Part shown: piece by piece, positions 1 to 5,514 of the stretch
Layout of the letters: the number at the start of each line of letters is the position of its first letter
Position numbering within the stretch: the stretch's first letter is position 1
Assembly (NCBI GenBank): GCA_900554345.1
Contig: USHH01000152.1
Span: 1-5,514 of the forward strand
Length of the DNA stretch: 5,514 nucleotides
Direction: 5' to 3'
From: an uncultured Bacteroidales bacterium
GTDB taxonomy: Bacteria; Bacteroidota; Bacteroidia; Bacteroidales; Muribaculaceae
Notes under the pieces: generated by a model
Database searches by the model: none
The model's input: the letters and a program-made list of their open reading frames with translations, nothing else
Told to the model about the DNA's origin: nothing
Translations under genes and position numbers: made by a program

Positions 1-1
1 G

Positions 2-607
2 GCCGGCGGGGGCTTCAACGCCGCCGATGCGGCTCCGGGCACCGACCTCAAGCCCGAAATGACCAATGCGCTCGAAGCGGGTTTCGAATGGCGTTTCTTC
101 GGCGACCGGCTGGGAATCAACGCCACTTACTACAAGACCAACACCCACAACCAGTTCTTCAAGCTGCCGGCCCTGTCGGGCGAAGCCTATGCTTTCCGGT
201 ACGAAAATGCCGGCAACATCGAGAACGAGGGCGTCGAGGTGTCGCTGAGCGCCTATCCGGTTTACGGCAGCGGTCTGACGTGGCAGTCGGTCGTGAACTT
301 CGCGCATAACAGGAACCGGGTGATAAAACTGCACGACGAACTGCGCGAATATGCCTACGGTCCGTCGAGTTTCTCGTCGTCCTACGCCATGAAACTGGTC
401 GAGGGCGGGGCGATCGGCGACATTTACGGCCGGGCGTTCGAGCGCGATGCCGACGGGCATATCGTTTACGAAACCGAAGGCGATTACGCCGGCCTGCCCC
501 GCACCGCGGGCGACGGCAATACCGTCAAGGTAGGCAATGCGAATCCCGTGTTCGCGCTGTCGTGGAGCAACACCTTCTCTTACAGGGGCGCGTCGCTGTC
601 GCTGATC
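2..607 (+). CDS. SusC-family TonB-dependent outer-membrane receptor, internal fragment of the beta-barrel (both ends missing)
   Basis: SusC-type receptors import glycans or other nutrients across the outer membrane together with a SusD lipoprotein, driven by TonB. The frame is open from base 2 with no start, so the N-terminus (signal peptide, carboxypeptidase-like domain, plug) lies outside the window. About 200 residues are visible. They match the late barrel of the family: an LKPEMTNALEAGFEWRF-like strand at the beginning, YYKTNT near residues 43-48, NAGNIENEGVEVSL at 69-82, LVEGGAIGDIYGRAFERD at 132-149, and a VGNANPVFALSWSNTFSYRG-like strand at about 177-196. In the family the next segment is normally a hydrophobic strand followed by D-[GC]-R-x-GG and well over 100 further residues ending in an aromatic residue. 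None of that is present: after SLSLI the frame enters DNA that codes for another gene on the opposite strand and stops at 766. The substrate cannot be told. Family assignment is firm; the exact 3' limit is uncertain by about 10 bases. Confidence 0.9.
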
Positions 608-612
608 CTGAT
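595..612. other. Breakpoint joining a SusC gene to a reversed YtxH gene
   Basis: Plus-strand SusC similarity holds up to about base 604-610, while minus-strand YtxH similarity holds from 744 down to about 601-610 and is plausible to 595. The two overlap over a stretch near ctgtcgctgatcctg that reads sensibly in both genes (SLSLIL on plus; the tail of GIRISDS on minus). Both genes lose their 3' parts here. No insertion-sequence end, target-site duplication, tRNA or recombinase gene is visible at the join. It is either an assembly chimera or a recombination event at a short shared sequence. Confidence 0.75.
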
Positions 613-744
613 GCCTTTGCGACGTAGGATCTTGCAGATCTTCTCCCTTACGTCTGAGCCTTTCTCCGGGGCGAGAAGCAGCGCTGCTCCGCAGCCCACG
701 ATTGCGCCCCCGAGGAACGCATACAGTATGTTCAGTGCTTTCAT
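601..744 (-). pseudogene. YtxH-like small membrane protein, second tandem copy, 3' end cut by the breakpoint
   Basis: The start is the ATG at 744-742, 18 bases after the stop of the preceding paralogue. It begins MKALNILYAFLGG, has one glycine- and alanine-rich membrane segment (about residues 7-25), then the motif LLLAPEKGSDVREKI at 22-36 and KGI at 43-45. It aligns without gaps to the 67-residue upstream copy over 45 residues, 24 of them identical. The stem [LV]APEKG-x-D-x-R-x-KI is the hallmark of YtxH-type proteins (gas vesicle or general stress family), whose biochemical role is not established. Beyond about residue 48 the frame runs into SusC DNA read backwards and meets a TAA at 582-580, giving a 54-residue product. 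The expected acidic helical tail of about 20 residues is missing. The coding part is convincing; the truncation probably reflects the join and not a natural short protein. Confidence 0.75.
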
Positions 745-894
745 TTCAGGTCTGTGTCTCTTTTAGATGTTGCTTTCGATTTTGTCTTCAATCTCGTCTA
801 CGAGTTCCTCCATCTTCGATTTCTTAAGGTTGATGCCCTTTTCCTTGAGAAACTCCATGATTTTCTTGCGGGTGTCGTCGCCTTTCTCCGGGGC
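658..894. repeat. 15-base direct repeat inside the two YtxH paralogues
   Basis: The sequence gcctttctccggggc occurs at 658-672 and again at 880-894. On the minus strand both copies encode the APEKG core of the YtxH motif in the same codon phase (alanine 25 to glycine 29 of each protein), so this is the best-preserved DNA left from a tandem gene duplication and not an independent repeat element. Confidence 0.8.
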
Positions 895-966
895 TACCAG
901 GAGACCGACTGCTGCGCCTGCGATGGCACCGCCAATCACTGCGCTGATTACATGTATTGCTTTCAT
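763..966 (-). CDS. YtxH-like small membrane protein, first tandem copy (67 aa)
   Basis: This complete small gene begins with ATG at 966-964 and ends with TAA. Residues 5-25 form one glycine- and alanine-rich membrane segment (ISAVIGGAIAGAAVGLLVA). It is followed by APEKGDDTRKKI at 25-36, the typical YtxH-family junction between membrane anchor and cytoplasmic helix, and then a charged helix (KGINLKKSKMEELVDEIEDKIESNI) that could form a coiled coil. In other bacteria YtxH-type proteins are associated with general stress responses; no reaction is known. A purine-rich stretch (attaggaa) sits just before the ATG. It leads a probable two-gene unit with the similar copy immediately downstream and is separated by 128 bases from the lipoprotein gene upstream. 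Family assignment is good, function unknown. Confidence 0.85.
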   Translation of the reverse strand: MKAIHVISAVIGGAIAGAAVGLLVAPEKGDDTRKKIMEFLKEKGINLKKSKMEELVDEIEDKIESNI

Positions 967-1034
967 TTCCTAATTTTTATGGTTTTTTATGTTTCCTGTT
1001 TTCCTTTCCGAGGCCGCTCGCTGCGGCTGCTCTT

Positions 1035-1061
1035 TAAAAATATTAACAAATATCGTTCCAA
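1035..1061 (-). promoter_or_regulatory. Possible Bacteroidota-type promoter for the YtxH pair (weak)
   Basis: The 128-base gap between the DUF3332 gene and the YtxH pair contains an AT-rich block. Read on the minus strand, TATTTTTA at 1042-1035 differs at the last base from the Bacteroidota -7 consensus TAnnTTTG, and a TTG at 1061-1059 lies 16 bases upstream, shorter than the usual 19-21. This would give an untranslated leader of roughly 60 bases. The match is imperfect and may be chance in AT-rich DNA; the larger gap is the stronger argument for a separate promoter here. Confidence 0.25.
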
Positions 1062-1094
1062 TTTGTTTTGATGCCTGGCGCCTCATGCCTCTTT

Positions 1095-1634
1095 TCATCG
1101 CTGCGCCATAGATGCCGACGCCACGGCCGTATAGGCCTGGAGACCCTGCTCCGAAAGCTCCACCAGGCGCATGTCGCCCTCAGGTGTGATCATCTTCACG
1201 TGGCCCTCGTCTACCATCGTCATGAAGGGATATTTCTTCCCGTCGGCTTCCACGGCCCATGTCTCGCTGTCGCCGTCATAGTCGAGCTTCACTATCTCGC
1301 CGCCGGGACATTCTATCGTGTAGCCCTCGCTCGTCGAAGCGATATGGTAGACACCTCTGTCTGTCTCCACCGTCCTGTTGGTGGCTTCCATGGGATTGTT
1401 GCCGCTCCAGAACTCTATGGAGTTAAGAACCAGAAGGTCAACCACCGCAGTTACTTCATAGACAGGCACTATCCAGAATGCGAAAAACACGAGTTCGTTG
1501 ACAAATTTCGGCCCAACCTGCTTGTTCCAGTTGAGCACCCGGTGGGTGAGCGTGAAGTTGCCGATACACGATGTCAGTCCCACCGTGGCGGCCAGCGACA
1601 ATACCGCTGCCGCCGTGAGTGTTTTCTTCTTCAT
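1095..1634 (-). CDS. DUF3332 family lipoprotein (179 aa)
   Basis: The protein starts MKKKTLTAAAVLSLAATVGLTSC, a clear lipoprotein signal with lipobox LTSC and the lipidated Cys at 23, so it should be anchored in the envelope after signal peptidase II cleavage. The mature part begins IGNFTLTHRVLNWNKQVGPKF, followed by a strongly hydrophobic stretch at about 45-74 (VNELVFFAFWIVPVYEV then TAVVDLLVLNSIEFW) and GNNP at 78-81. This is the pattern I associate with DUF3332 proteins of Bacteroidota. Residues 85-165 are polar and beta-rich with repeated short strands (VYHIAS, YTIECPGGEIVKLDYD, ETWAVEADGKKYPF, HVKMITPEGDMRLVEL). It starts 21 bases after the transglycosylase stop, so co-transcription is likely. 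No enzymatic motif is visible and the function is unknown. The family name is from memory of the N-terminal motif; the lipoprotein call is independent of it. Confidence 0.85.
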   Translation of the reverse strand: MKKKTLTAAAVLSLAATVGLTSCIGNFTLTHRVLNWNKQVGPKFVNELVFFAFWIVPVYEVTAVVDLLVLNSIEFWSGNNPMEATNRTVETDRGVYHIASTSEGYTIECPGGEIVKLDYDGDSETWAVEADGKKYPFMTMVDEGHVKMITPEGDMRLVELSEQGLQAYTAVASASMAQR

Positions 1635-1655
1635 GATGTATTTGTTTTTTTAGTT

Positions 1656-3053
1656 TCATTTCCTGTAGCCATTATACGTGCGCATCACCGTCTCCACGAA
1701 ATTCACCGTCTCCCGGCCTCGGAAATATCCGTTTTTCACTACCGGGTCGTTGTAGTATTTCGGATTCGATTTCATGAGGATGGCCTCGCTCACGTGCCCC
1801 TCCCAGCGCGTCGGGTCGTAGCCGTATTTAGCCGCGAGCGCTATGCCGTCGAGCACGTGGCCCAGCCCGCTGTTGTAGGCGGCGAGCACAAATTTAATTC
1901 TTTCATCCGGATCCGCAATCTTTTTTTGCAGGCTTTTGTCTAATTTGGCCACTAATGCGGCGCCTGCGCCAATATTGACATCAGGGTCGCGCATGTCGCG
2001 TCCGCCGTAGCCAAGCGCGCGCGCTGTGCCCGGCATGATCTGCATGATCCCCTTGGCGCCCGCCCAGGAGCTGACGTCGTTGCGGAAGCGCGACTCCACG
2101 TATCCGATGGCCGCCAGCATCTCCCAGTCGCGTCCCGACGCCGCGCTGTGGCGTTGAAACAGATGGTCGTAGGGGGAGATGCTGCCGTCGCCGCGTCTCG
2201 TCGCCGGCATCGCGTCGAGGACATCGGTGGCCAGCACTTTGCTGTTCTCGAAATATTTCTTGTATAGGTTTTTGGAGAATCCCTGATGGGCGAAGGTGCT
2301 GTTCCATGTATCGATTTCCCGGGCAAGCACCGAGTCCTTGCGGCTCACGGCCCATCCCGACATCTGGTCGAGGCTGACCTTCATGCTGATGTCGAGGTCG
2401 GGATAATACGACTTGTTGAGCTCCGCAACGTCTGAATCCACCACCGTCAGCGGGATCTCTCCGTTGTGCACCATCTCGATAAGGTCTTCCGATATCAGGG
2501 TGTCGCGGCTTATGGGCTTGATGATGAGACCCCCGCCCAGCTCCGCGTTGAGGTTGTTCATCCGGTAGTGGTATTTGGAGTCTTTCTCCACATAGATCTC
2601 CTTACCCACCAGCTGGGTCACGTCGGTGATCTTCTCCCGTCCGTCGGGCTGCACCAGCACCTGCCACGTCACCTCCTTAGGCCCGCAGTAGAGCACCTTG
2701 CGCGTGTATTCTCCGATGCGCGGCACGGGATATGCCGCCACGTCGGCCTCGCCCCGGTCGAGCATGTCGAGTAGCTCCTGAAGATTCGACGCCACCTTGA
2801 GGTCCATCACGTAGCCGGCGCTGTCGGCAAACTGCCGGATGTTCTCGTAGTCGAAGCCCATGTCCTGGCCGCGGTAGTTGAAATAGGAGGTCGGGCTGTA
2901 GAGGGTGGCTACGCGAAGGGTGTCTCGGTCGCGCTCCGGCTCGGCCCCCTTGCTCCGGCTGCCGCAGCTCCATAATGCTGTCGCCACGATGAGCGTCAGA
3001 AGCGCCGCCGCCCCGTGAGTCTTTATCTTTTTCATTGCCTTCATTTCTTTCAT
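1656..3053 (-). CDS. mltF: MltF-like membrane-bound lytic murein transglycosylase lipoprotein
   Basis: MltF-type enzymes cleave the beta-1,4 link between MurNAc and GlcNAc in peptidoglycan, leaving a 1,6-anhydro end, and pair the catalytic domain with a periplasmic solute-binding domain. Numbering from the ATG at 3053 (465 aa): lipoprotein signal 1-30 with lipobox LWSC and Cys30; solute-binding domain (SBP_bac_3 type) about 45-270, from LRVATLYSPTSYFNYRG through GFDYENI and a GEADVAAYPV segment; SLT domain about 293-420 with YVESRF (catalytic Glu320), GAKGIMQIMPGTARALG at 332-348 and AAYNSGLGHV at 391-400. All transglycosylase signatures are intact. Three in-frame ATGs lie close together (3053, 3044, 3035) and a farther one at 3089 would overlap umuC by 20 bases. 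I chose 3053 as the first that does not overlap; 3035 gives the most typical signal peptide (MKKIKTHGAAALL). It lies 16 bases after umuC, suggesting one transcript. Confidence 0.9.
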   Translation of the reverse strand: MKEMKAMKKIKTHGAAALLTLIVATALWSCGSRSKGAEPERDRDTLRVATLYSPTSYFNYRGQDMGFDYENIRQFADSAGYVMDLKVASNLQELLDMLDRGEADVAAYPVPRIGEYTRKVLYCGPKEVTWQVLVQPDGREKITDVTQLVGKEIYVEKDSKYHYRMNNLNAELGGGLIIKPISRDTLISEDLIEMVHNGEIPLTVVDSDVAELNKSYYPDLDISMKVSLDQMSGWAVSRKDSVLAREIDTWNSTFAHQGFSKNLYKKYFENSKVLATDVLDAMPATRRGDGSISPYDHLFQRHSAASGRDWEMLAAIGYVESRFRNDVSSWAGAKGIMQIMPGTARALGYGGRDMRDPDVNIGAGAALVAKLDKSLQKKIADPDERIKFVLAAYNSGLGHVLDGIALAAKYGYDPTRWEGHVSEAILMKSNPKYYNDPVVKNGYFRGRETVNFVETVMRTYNGYRK

Positions 3054-3069
3054 GGAGTCTGTCTTTATT

Positions 3070-4314
3070 TCATCTGCGTTCGGCGCCAAACGATATGCTG
3101 TAGCCGTCGTCGTATCCTTTGTGGCTGATGGTGATCTGCGAGGCCAGGCGAAGCTGGGGATGCCCGGTCTCCGAGTTGAGCCTGTCGATCACCTGCATCA
3201 GCTTCCGCCCGGCGGCTTCACGCTCCGGTTGCGGCTCATCGAAGAGCGACGGCATAACGGAGTCCTCGGCCACTATCTCGCCGAGCACTATTCCGGCACG
3301 CTTGTAGGCGAGCGAGGTGTCGAATATCCTGTTGAGCCCCTCCACTGCCGCCGCCGCTATGGTAGGCGTGTCGTTGGCCGGCTTTGTCAGCCGCAGCGTC
3401 ACTTCCGGGGCGTGGAAGCCGTTGGCGGTGTGGAAGCGGTTGGTGACGAGAAACGCCGTCACGGTGGAGCATTTCCCCTTCATGGCGCGGAGCCGCTGCG
3501 AGCAGTGGGCGGCATACACGGCCATACGAGCCCGAAGATAGTCGTAGTCGTCTACATCGTACGGGAAGGTACGCGTCTCGCTGATGCTCTGCTGGAGCTC
3601 TCGCTTCACGTGGGCCAGCTCGATGCAGGGGAGTCCGTGGAGTTCCATCCACGATTTCTCGCCGTTGATGCCCAGCATCCTGCGTATGCGGTGGCGGTCG
3701 GCGCGGTAGAAGTCGCCGATGGTATAGACGCCGCTCTGATAGAGGCGCTTGGCCAGCCGCCGCCCGATGCCCCAGAGGTCGCGTATCTCCAGAGTGTCGA
3801 GCAGCCGTTCGGTGGCCTCCGTGTCGCTGAGCATTCCCACAGGCTCACTCTTCTTCTTGCAGACCTCGGTCACGATCTTGGCCAGCGTCTTCGACCGTCC
3901 GAAGCCGATGGTCACGGGTATCCCGGCCTCTCGCTGACAGGCTTTCCTGATCTCCAGGCCTATCTGGAGCAGCGCTCCCTGCGGGATGCCGTCGACGTTG
4001 AGGAAGGCCTCGTCGACCGAGTAGTCGAGTGTCGAGGGCACGTATCGCCTGAAGATGTCATGCACCTGCAGGCTGATTTCGCGGTAGAGCAGATGGTTGC
4101 CCGAGAGGGCTATGACGCGCCCGCTGTCGGTCAGCTCCCGGATCTCGAAGGCAGGCTGACCCATCTTGATGCCGAGCGCCTTGGCCTCGTTGCTGCGGGC
4201 CACGATGCAGCCGTCGTTGTTGCTCAGCACCACCACCGCTTTCCCGTCGAGCGAATGGTTGCGCGAGCGCTCACACGACACGAAGAAGTTGTTGCAGTCG
4301 GCCAGTCCTGTCAT
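3070..4314 (-). CDS. umuC: UmuC-type Y-family DNA polymerase (414 aa)
   Basis: This is an error-prone translesion polymerase, the catalytic subunit of Pol V-like enzymes, acting at stalled replication forks. It begins MTGLADCNNFFVSCERS, with catalytic Asp6 and the steric-gate position Phe11; SNNDGCIVARSNEAKALGIKMG at 31-52 is diagnostic of UmuC over DinB; YSVDEAF at 98-104 gives catalytic Asp101 and Glu102. GFGRSKTLAKI (137-147) and a helix-hairpin-helix region around RDLWGIGRRLAKRLYQSGVYTIGDF (178-202) follow. The little finger begins near QSISETRTF (242-250). Near the C-terminus PSLFD (355-359) sits where a clamp-binding QLxLF motif is usual, but the leading Gln is replaced by Met354. The last 45 residues begin like the usual UmuC tail (KLMQVIDRLNSETG) and then end in an atypical way. 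The ATG overlaps the recQ stop by four bases (ATGA), implying translational coupling. No umuD is adjacent. Length is near the family norm of about 420. Confidence 0.95.
   Translation of the reverse strand: MTGLADCNNFFVSCERSRNHSLDGKAVVVLSNNDGCIVARSNEAKALGIKMGQPAFEIRELTDSGRVIALSGNHLLYREISLQVHDIFRRYVPSTLDYSVDEAFLNVDGIPQGALLQIGLEIRKACQREAGIPVTIGFGRSKTLAKIVTEVCKKKSEPVGMLSDTEATERLLDTLEIRDLWGIGRRLAKRLYQSGVYTIGDFYRADRHRIRRMLGINGEKSWMELHGLPCIELAHVKRELQQSISETRTFPYDVDDYDYLRARMAVYAAHCSQRLRAMKGKCSTVTAFLVTNRFHTANGFHAPEVTLRLTKPANDTPTIAAAAVEGLNRIFDTSLAYKRAGIVLGEIVAEDSVMPSLFDEPQPEREAAGRKLMQVIDRLNSETGHPQLRLASQITISHKGYDDGYSISFGAERR
4311..4314 (-). promoter_or_regulatory. ATGA start/stop overlap coupling recQ to umuC
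   Basis: On the minus strand the four bases ATGA hold both the umuC start codon (4314-4312) and the recQ stop codon (TGA, 4313-4311). Such overlaps usually allow ribosomes finishing the first gene to restart on the second, so umuC expression probably depends on recQ translation. It also fixes the umuC start, which agrees with the conserved MTGLADCNNF beginning. Confidence 0.85.
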
Positions 4315-5514
4315 GATTCCTCGAGTTTGTAGAAATTGTTGTCACACACCGCATATCCCTCGTTGCAGAGAAATGAGAGTGTCTCGGCCACGCTGCAGGC
4401 CTGCAGCCCGCAGTCATGCTCCACCATAAGCGCTGTGGCTCCTCCCGGCTTCCCCTCGAGATATGACGTCACCTTCGCCAATGCGTCGGCGCCCGAGACG
4501 TTTGTCTTCTTTCCGCCATGGGCCCGGCAGATGTCGCATTTGCCGCACTCTCCCGATTTCTCCTCGCCGAAATATTCGAGCATGCGCTCCACCCGGCATC
4601 CCTTGCCGTTGAAGGCGAAGTCGATCATGCGCTCGACTCTTGCCGACATGGCCTTCTTCCTCTCCTCGTAGACAGTGGTGGGGATGATCAGGCCCGCGGT
4701 CTCCTCGCGTGCGGTGGGGAAGTGCATCAGCGCCACGCTCGATTTCGGGATGTAGGTGGCGATTCCGGCCCTGTTGAGCTCGAGCAGCGCTTCATACACC
4801 TCGCGCTCCCCGAGCTGCGTGGCTTTGGAGAGCTCCGTCTCCAGTATGTAGCAGAAGTCGGTGAAGAGGCCGGGATATGTACGCAGCAGTCCGGAGAGCA
4901 CAGCCTCGGCGTTGGCGCTCAGCCTGTCGGTGTGATAGAGCTCCTCGCGGGTGCAGTCGATGCGCACACGCGACCTGCTGTCGGGCTCCTCGATATAGTT
5001 GAGGTAGCCTGACTGGGAGAGCAGCCGCAGTGAGCTGCGGCATTGACGCTCCTCTATCTTATAGGTGGCGCAGAATTTAGAGATGTCGAACTCGCGCAGC
5101 ACGTCGTAGCCTTCCCCCACGTCGACGTGGAGGAATACGCACACCAGCTCGTAGATCTTCTTTATGATCTTGCGGTCGGGAAATGACTCCGTGACGCGCC
5201 GTCGCAGTGTGGCAGGGTCGCGCGGCGAGGTAATGAGTACGGCGTAGGAGGGAAGCTCGTCGCGTCCGGCGCGTCCCGCCTCCTGATAGTATTCCTCAAG
5301 CGAGGGCGGCAGGTCGAAATGCACCACCGTGCGCACGTCGGGCTTGTCAATGCCCATGCCGAAGGCGTTGGTGGCCACCATCACGCGCACCTCGCCGCGC
5401 TGCCAGTCGTTCTGGCGCTCCTCCTTCAGGGTGTAGTCGAGCCCGGCGTGATAGAAGGTGGCGGCTATGCCGCTGTTGTTGAGGAAGTCGGAGATCTCTC
5501 GGCAGCGCCGTCGG
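4311..5514 (-). CDS. recQ: RecQ-family ATP-dependent DNA helicase, C-terminal 400 residues (5' end outside window)
   Basis: RecQ unwinds DNA 3' to 5' in recombination and replication-fork repair. The frame stays open to the window edge, so the N-terminal ATPase lobe (Walker A and DEAH box) is not seen. In the visible fragment: TFYHAGL at 18-24 (motif IV region), VMVATNAFGMGIDKPDVR at 44-61 (motif V), and QEAGRAGRDE at 77-86 (motif VI with its arginines). A four-cysteine zinc site follows in CX16CX2CX2C spacing (Cys306, 323, 326, 329), the RecQ C-terminal zinc-binding module. The last 60 residues (from about ADALAKVTSYLEG) look like a short winged-helix-type tail ending KLEES; there is no room for an HRDC domain. 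The GTG at 5390 is internal to motif V and is not a real start, because the coding similarity continues upstream of it. The stop overlaps the umuC start. Assignment is firm. Confidence 0.95.
   Translation of the reverse strand, partial: RRRCREISDFLNNSGIAATFYHAGLDYTLKEERQNDWQRGEVRVMVATNAFGMGIDKPDVRTVVHFDLPPSLEEYYQEAGRAGRDELPSYAVLITSPRDPATLRRRVTESFPDRKIIKKIYELVCVFLHVDVGEGYDVLREFDISKFCATYKIEERQCRSSLRLLSQSGYLNYIEEPDSRSRVRIDCTREELYHTDRLSANAEAVLSGLLRTYPGLFTDFCYILETELSKATQLGEREVYEALLELNRAGIATYIPKSSVALMHFPTAREETAGLIIPTTVYEERKKAMSARVERMIDFAFNGKGCRVERMLEYFGEEKSGECGKCDICRAHGGKKTNVSGADALAKVTSYLEGKPGGATALMVEHDCGLQACSVAETLSFLCNEGYAVCDNNFYKLEES

Noticed and set aside
595..766. Insertion sequence or integron at the SusC breakpoint
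   Set aside because: No transposase, terminal inverted repeat or target duplication is visible; the DNA directly after the join is already YtxH coding sequence.
1013..1027. Small inverted repeat gccgc-tcgct-gcggc as a possible terminator
   Set aside because: The stem is only five base pairs with no extension and no run of T on either strand immediately after it. It could shape the leader of the YtxH transcript but does not support a terminator call.
754..1071. A plus-strand frame of about 105 codons with hydrophobic, Phe-rich translation
   Set aside because: It is antisense to the YtxH gene and the AT-rich gap; its Phe and Leu content comes from Lys- and Glu-rich codons on the other strand.
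1069..1090. Direct repeat atgcct flanking the palindrome ggcgcc just after the DUF3332 stop
   Set aside because: Six-base repeats are expected by chance, the arms are direct and not inverted, and no operator family is recognised.
1068..1943. A 291-codon plus-strand open frame across DUF3332 and the end of the transglycosylase gene
   Set aside because: It runs antisense through two well-supported genes and the gap between them, and its translation has no domain or signal features.
3052..4332. A 426-codon plus-strand open frame covering the whole of umuC
   Set aside because: It is exactly antisense to umuC, whose protein has all catalytic motifs. The plus-strand product is rich in His, Arg, Val and Gly with no recognisable domain, as expected from GC-rich antisense codon bias.
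5388..5390. GTG as a start codon for a short RecQ-like protein
   Set aside because: The reading frame upstream of it still encodes conserved helicase sequence including YHAGL, so the GTG is an internal valine of motif V.

Overview
This looks like a gut Bacteroidales genome (phylum Bacteroidota). It carries a SusC-type TonB-dependent receptor, a DUF3332 lipoprotein, small YtxH-like proteins and lipoproteins with Bacteroidota-style signal peptides, it is GC-rich, and it shows little use of Shine-Dalgarno sequences. Genus cannot be fixed by reading alone. The right part has a Muribaculaceae-like feel and the left part could be Alistipes-like, but both are low-confidence impressions.

The window has two unequal parts. 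Bases 1 to about 605 encode, on the plus strand, the late beta-barrel region of a SusC-family outer-membrane receptor. Around 595-612 the SusC similarity stops abruptly and the rest of the window is coded entirely on the minus strand. At the breakpoint a small YtxH-family gene on the minus strand is also cut. Both genes are therefore truncated at the same point, lying tail to tail, and an uninterrupted but meaningless plus-strand reading frame runs across the join to base 766. A short shared stretch at the join and different Glu codon preference on the two sides suggest a chimeric assembly or a real rearrangement, not a natural gene end.

Read in the direction of transcription (right to left), the minus-strand part holds: recQ (5' end beyond the window); umuC, whose ATG overlaps the recQ stop as ATGA; an MltF-like lytic transglycosylase lipoprotein starting about 16 bases after umuC; and a DUF3332 lipoprotein 21 bases further on. 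This tight spacing suggests one transcription unit joining DNA repair or damage tolerance (RecQ helicase, Y-family polymerase) to two envelope lipoproteins. After a 128-base AT-rich gap come two tandem YtxH-like small membrane proteins, the second cut by the breakpoint.

I see no tRNA, rRNA, CRISPR array, insertion sequence or prophage gene, and no clearly novel multi-gene system. The points most worth a second look are the breakpoint, the recQ-umuC coupling without umuD, and the divergent end of UmuC.
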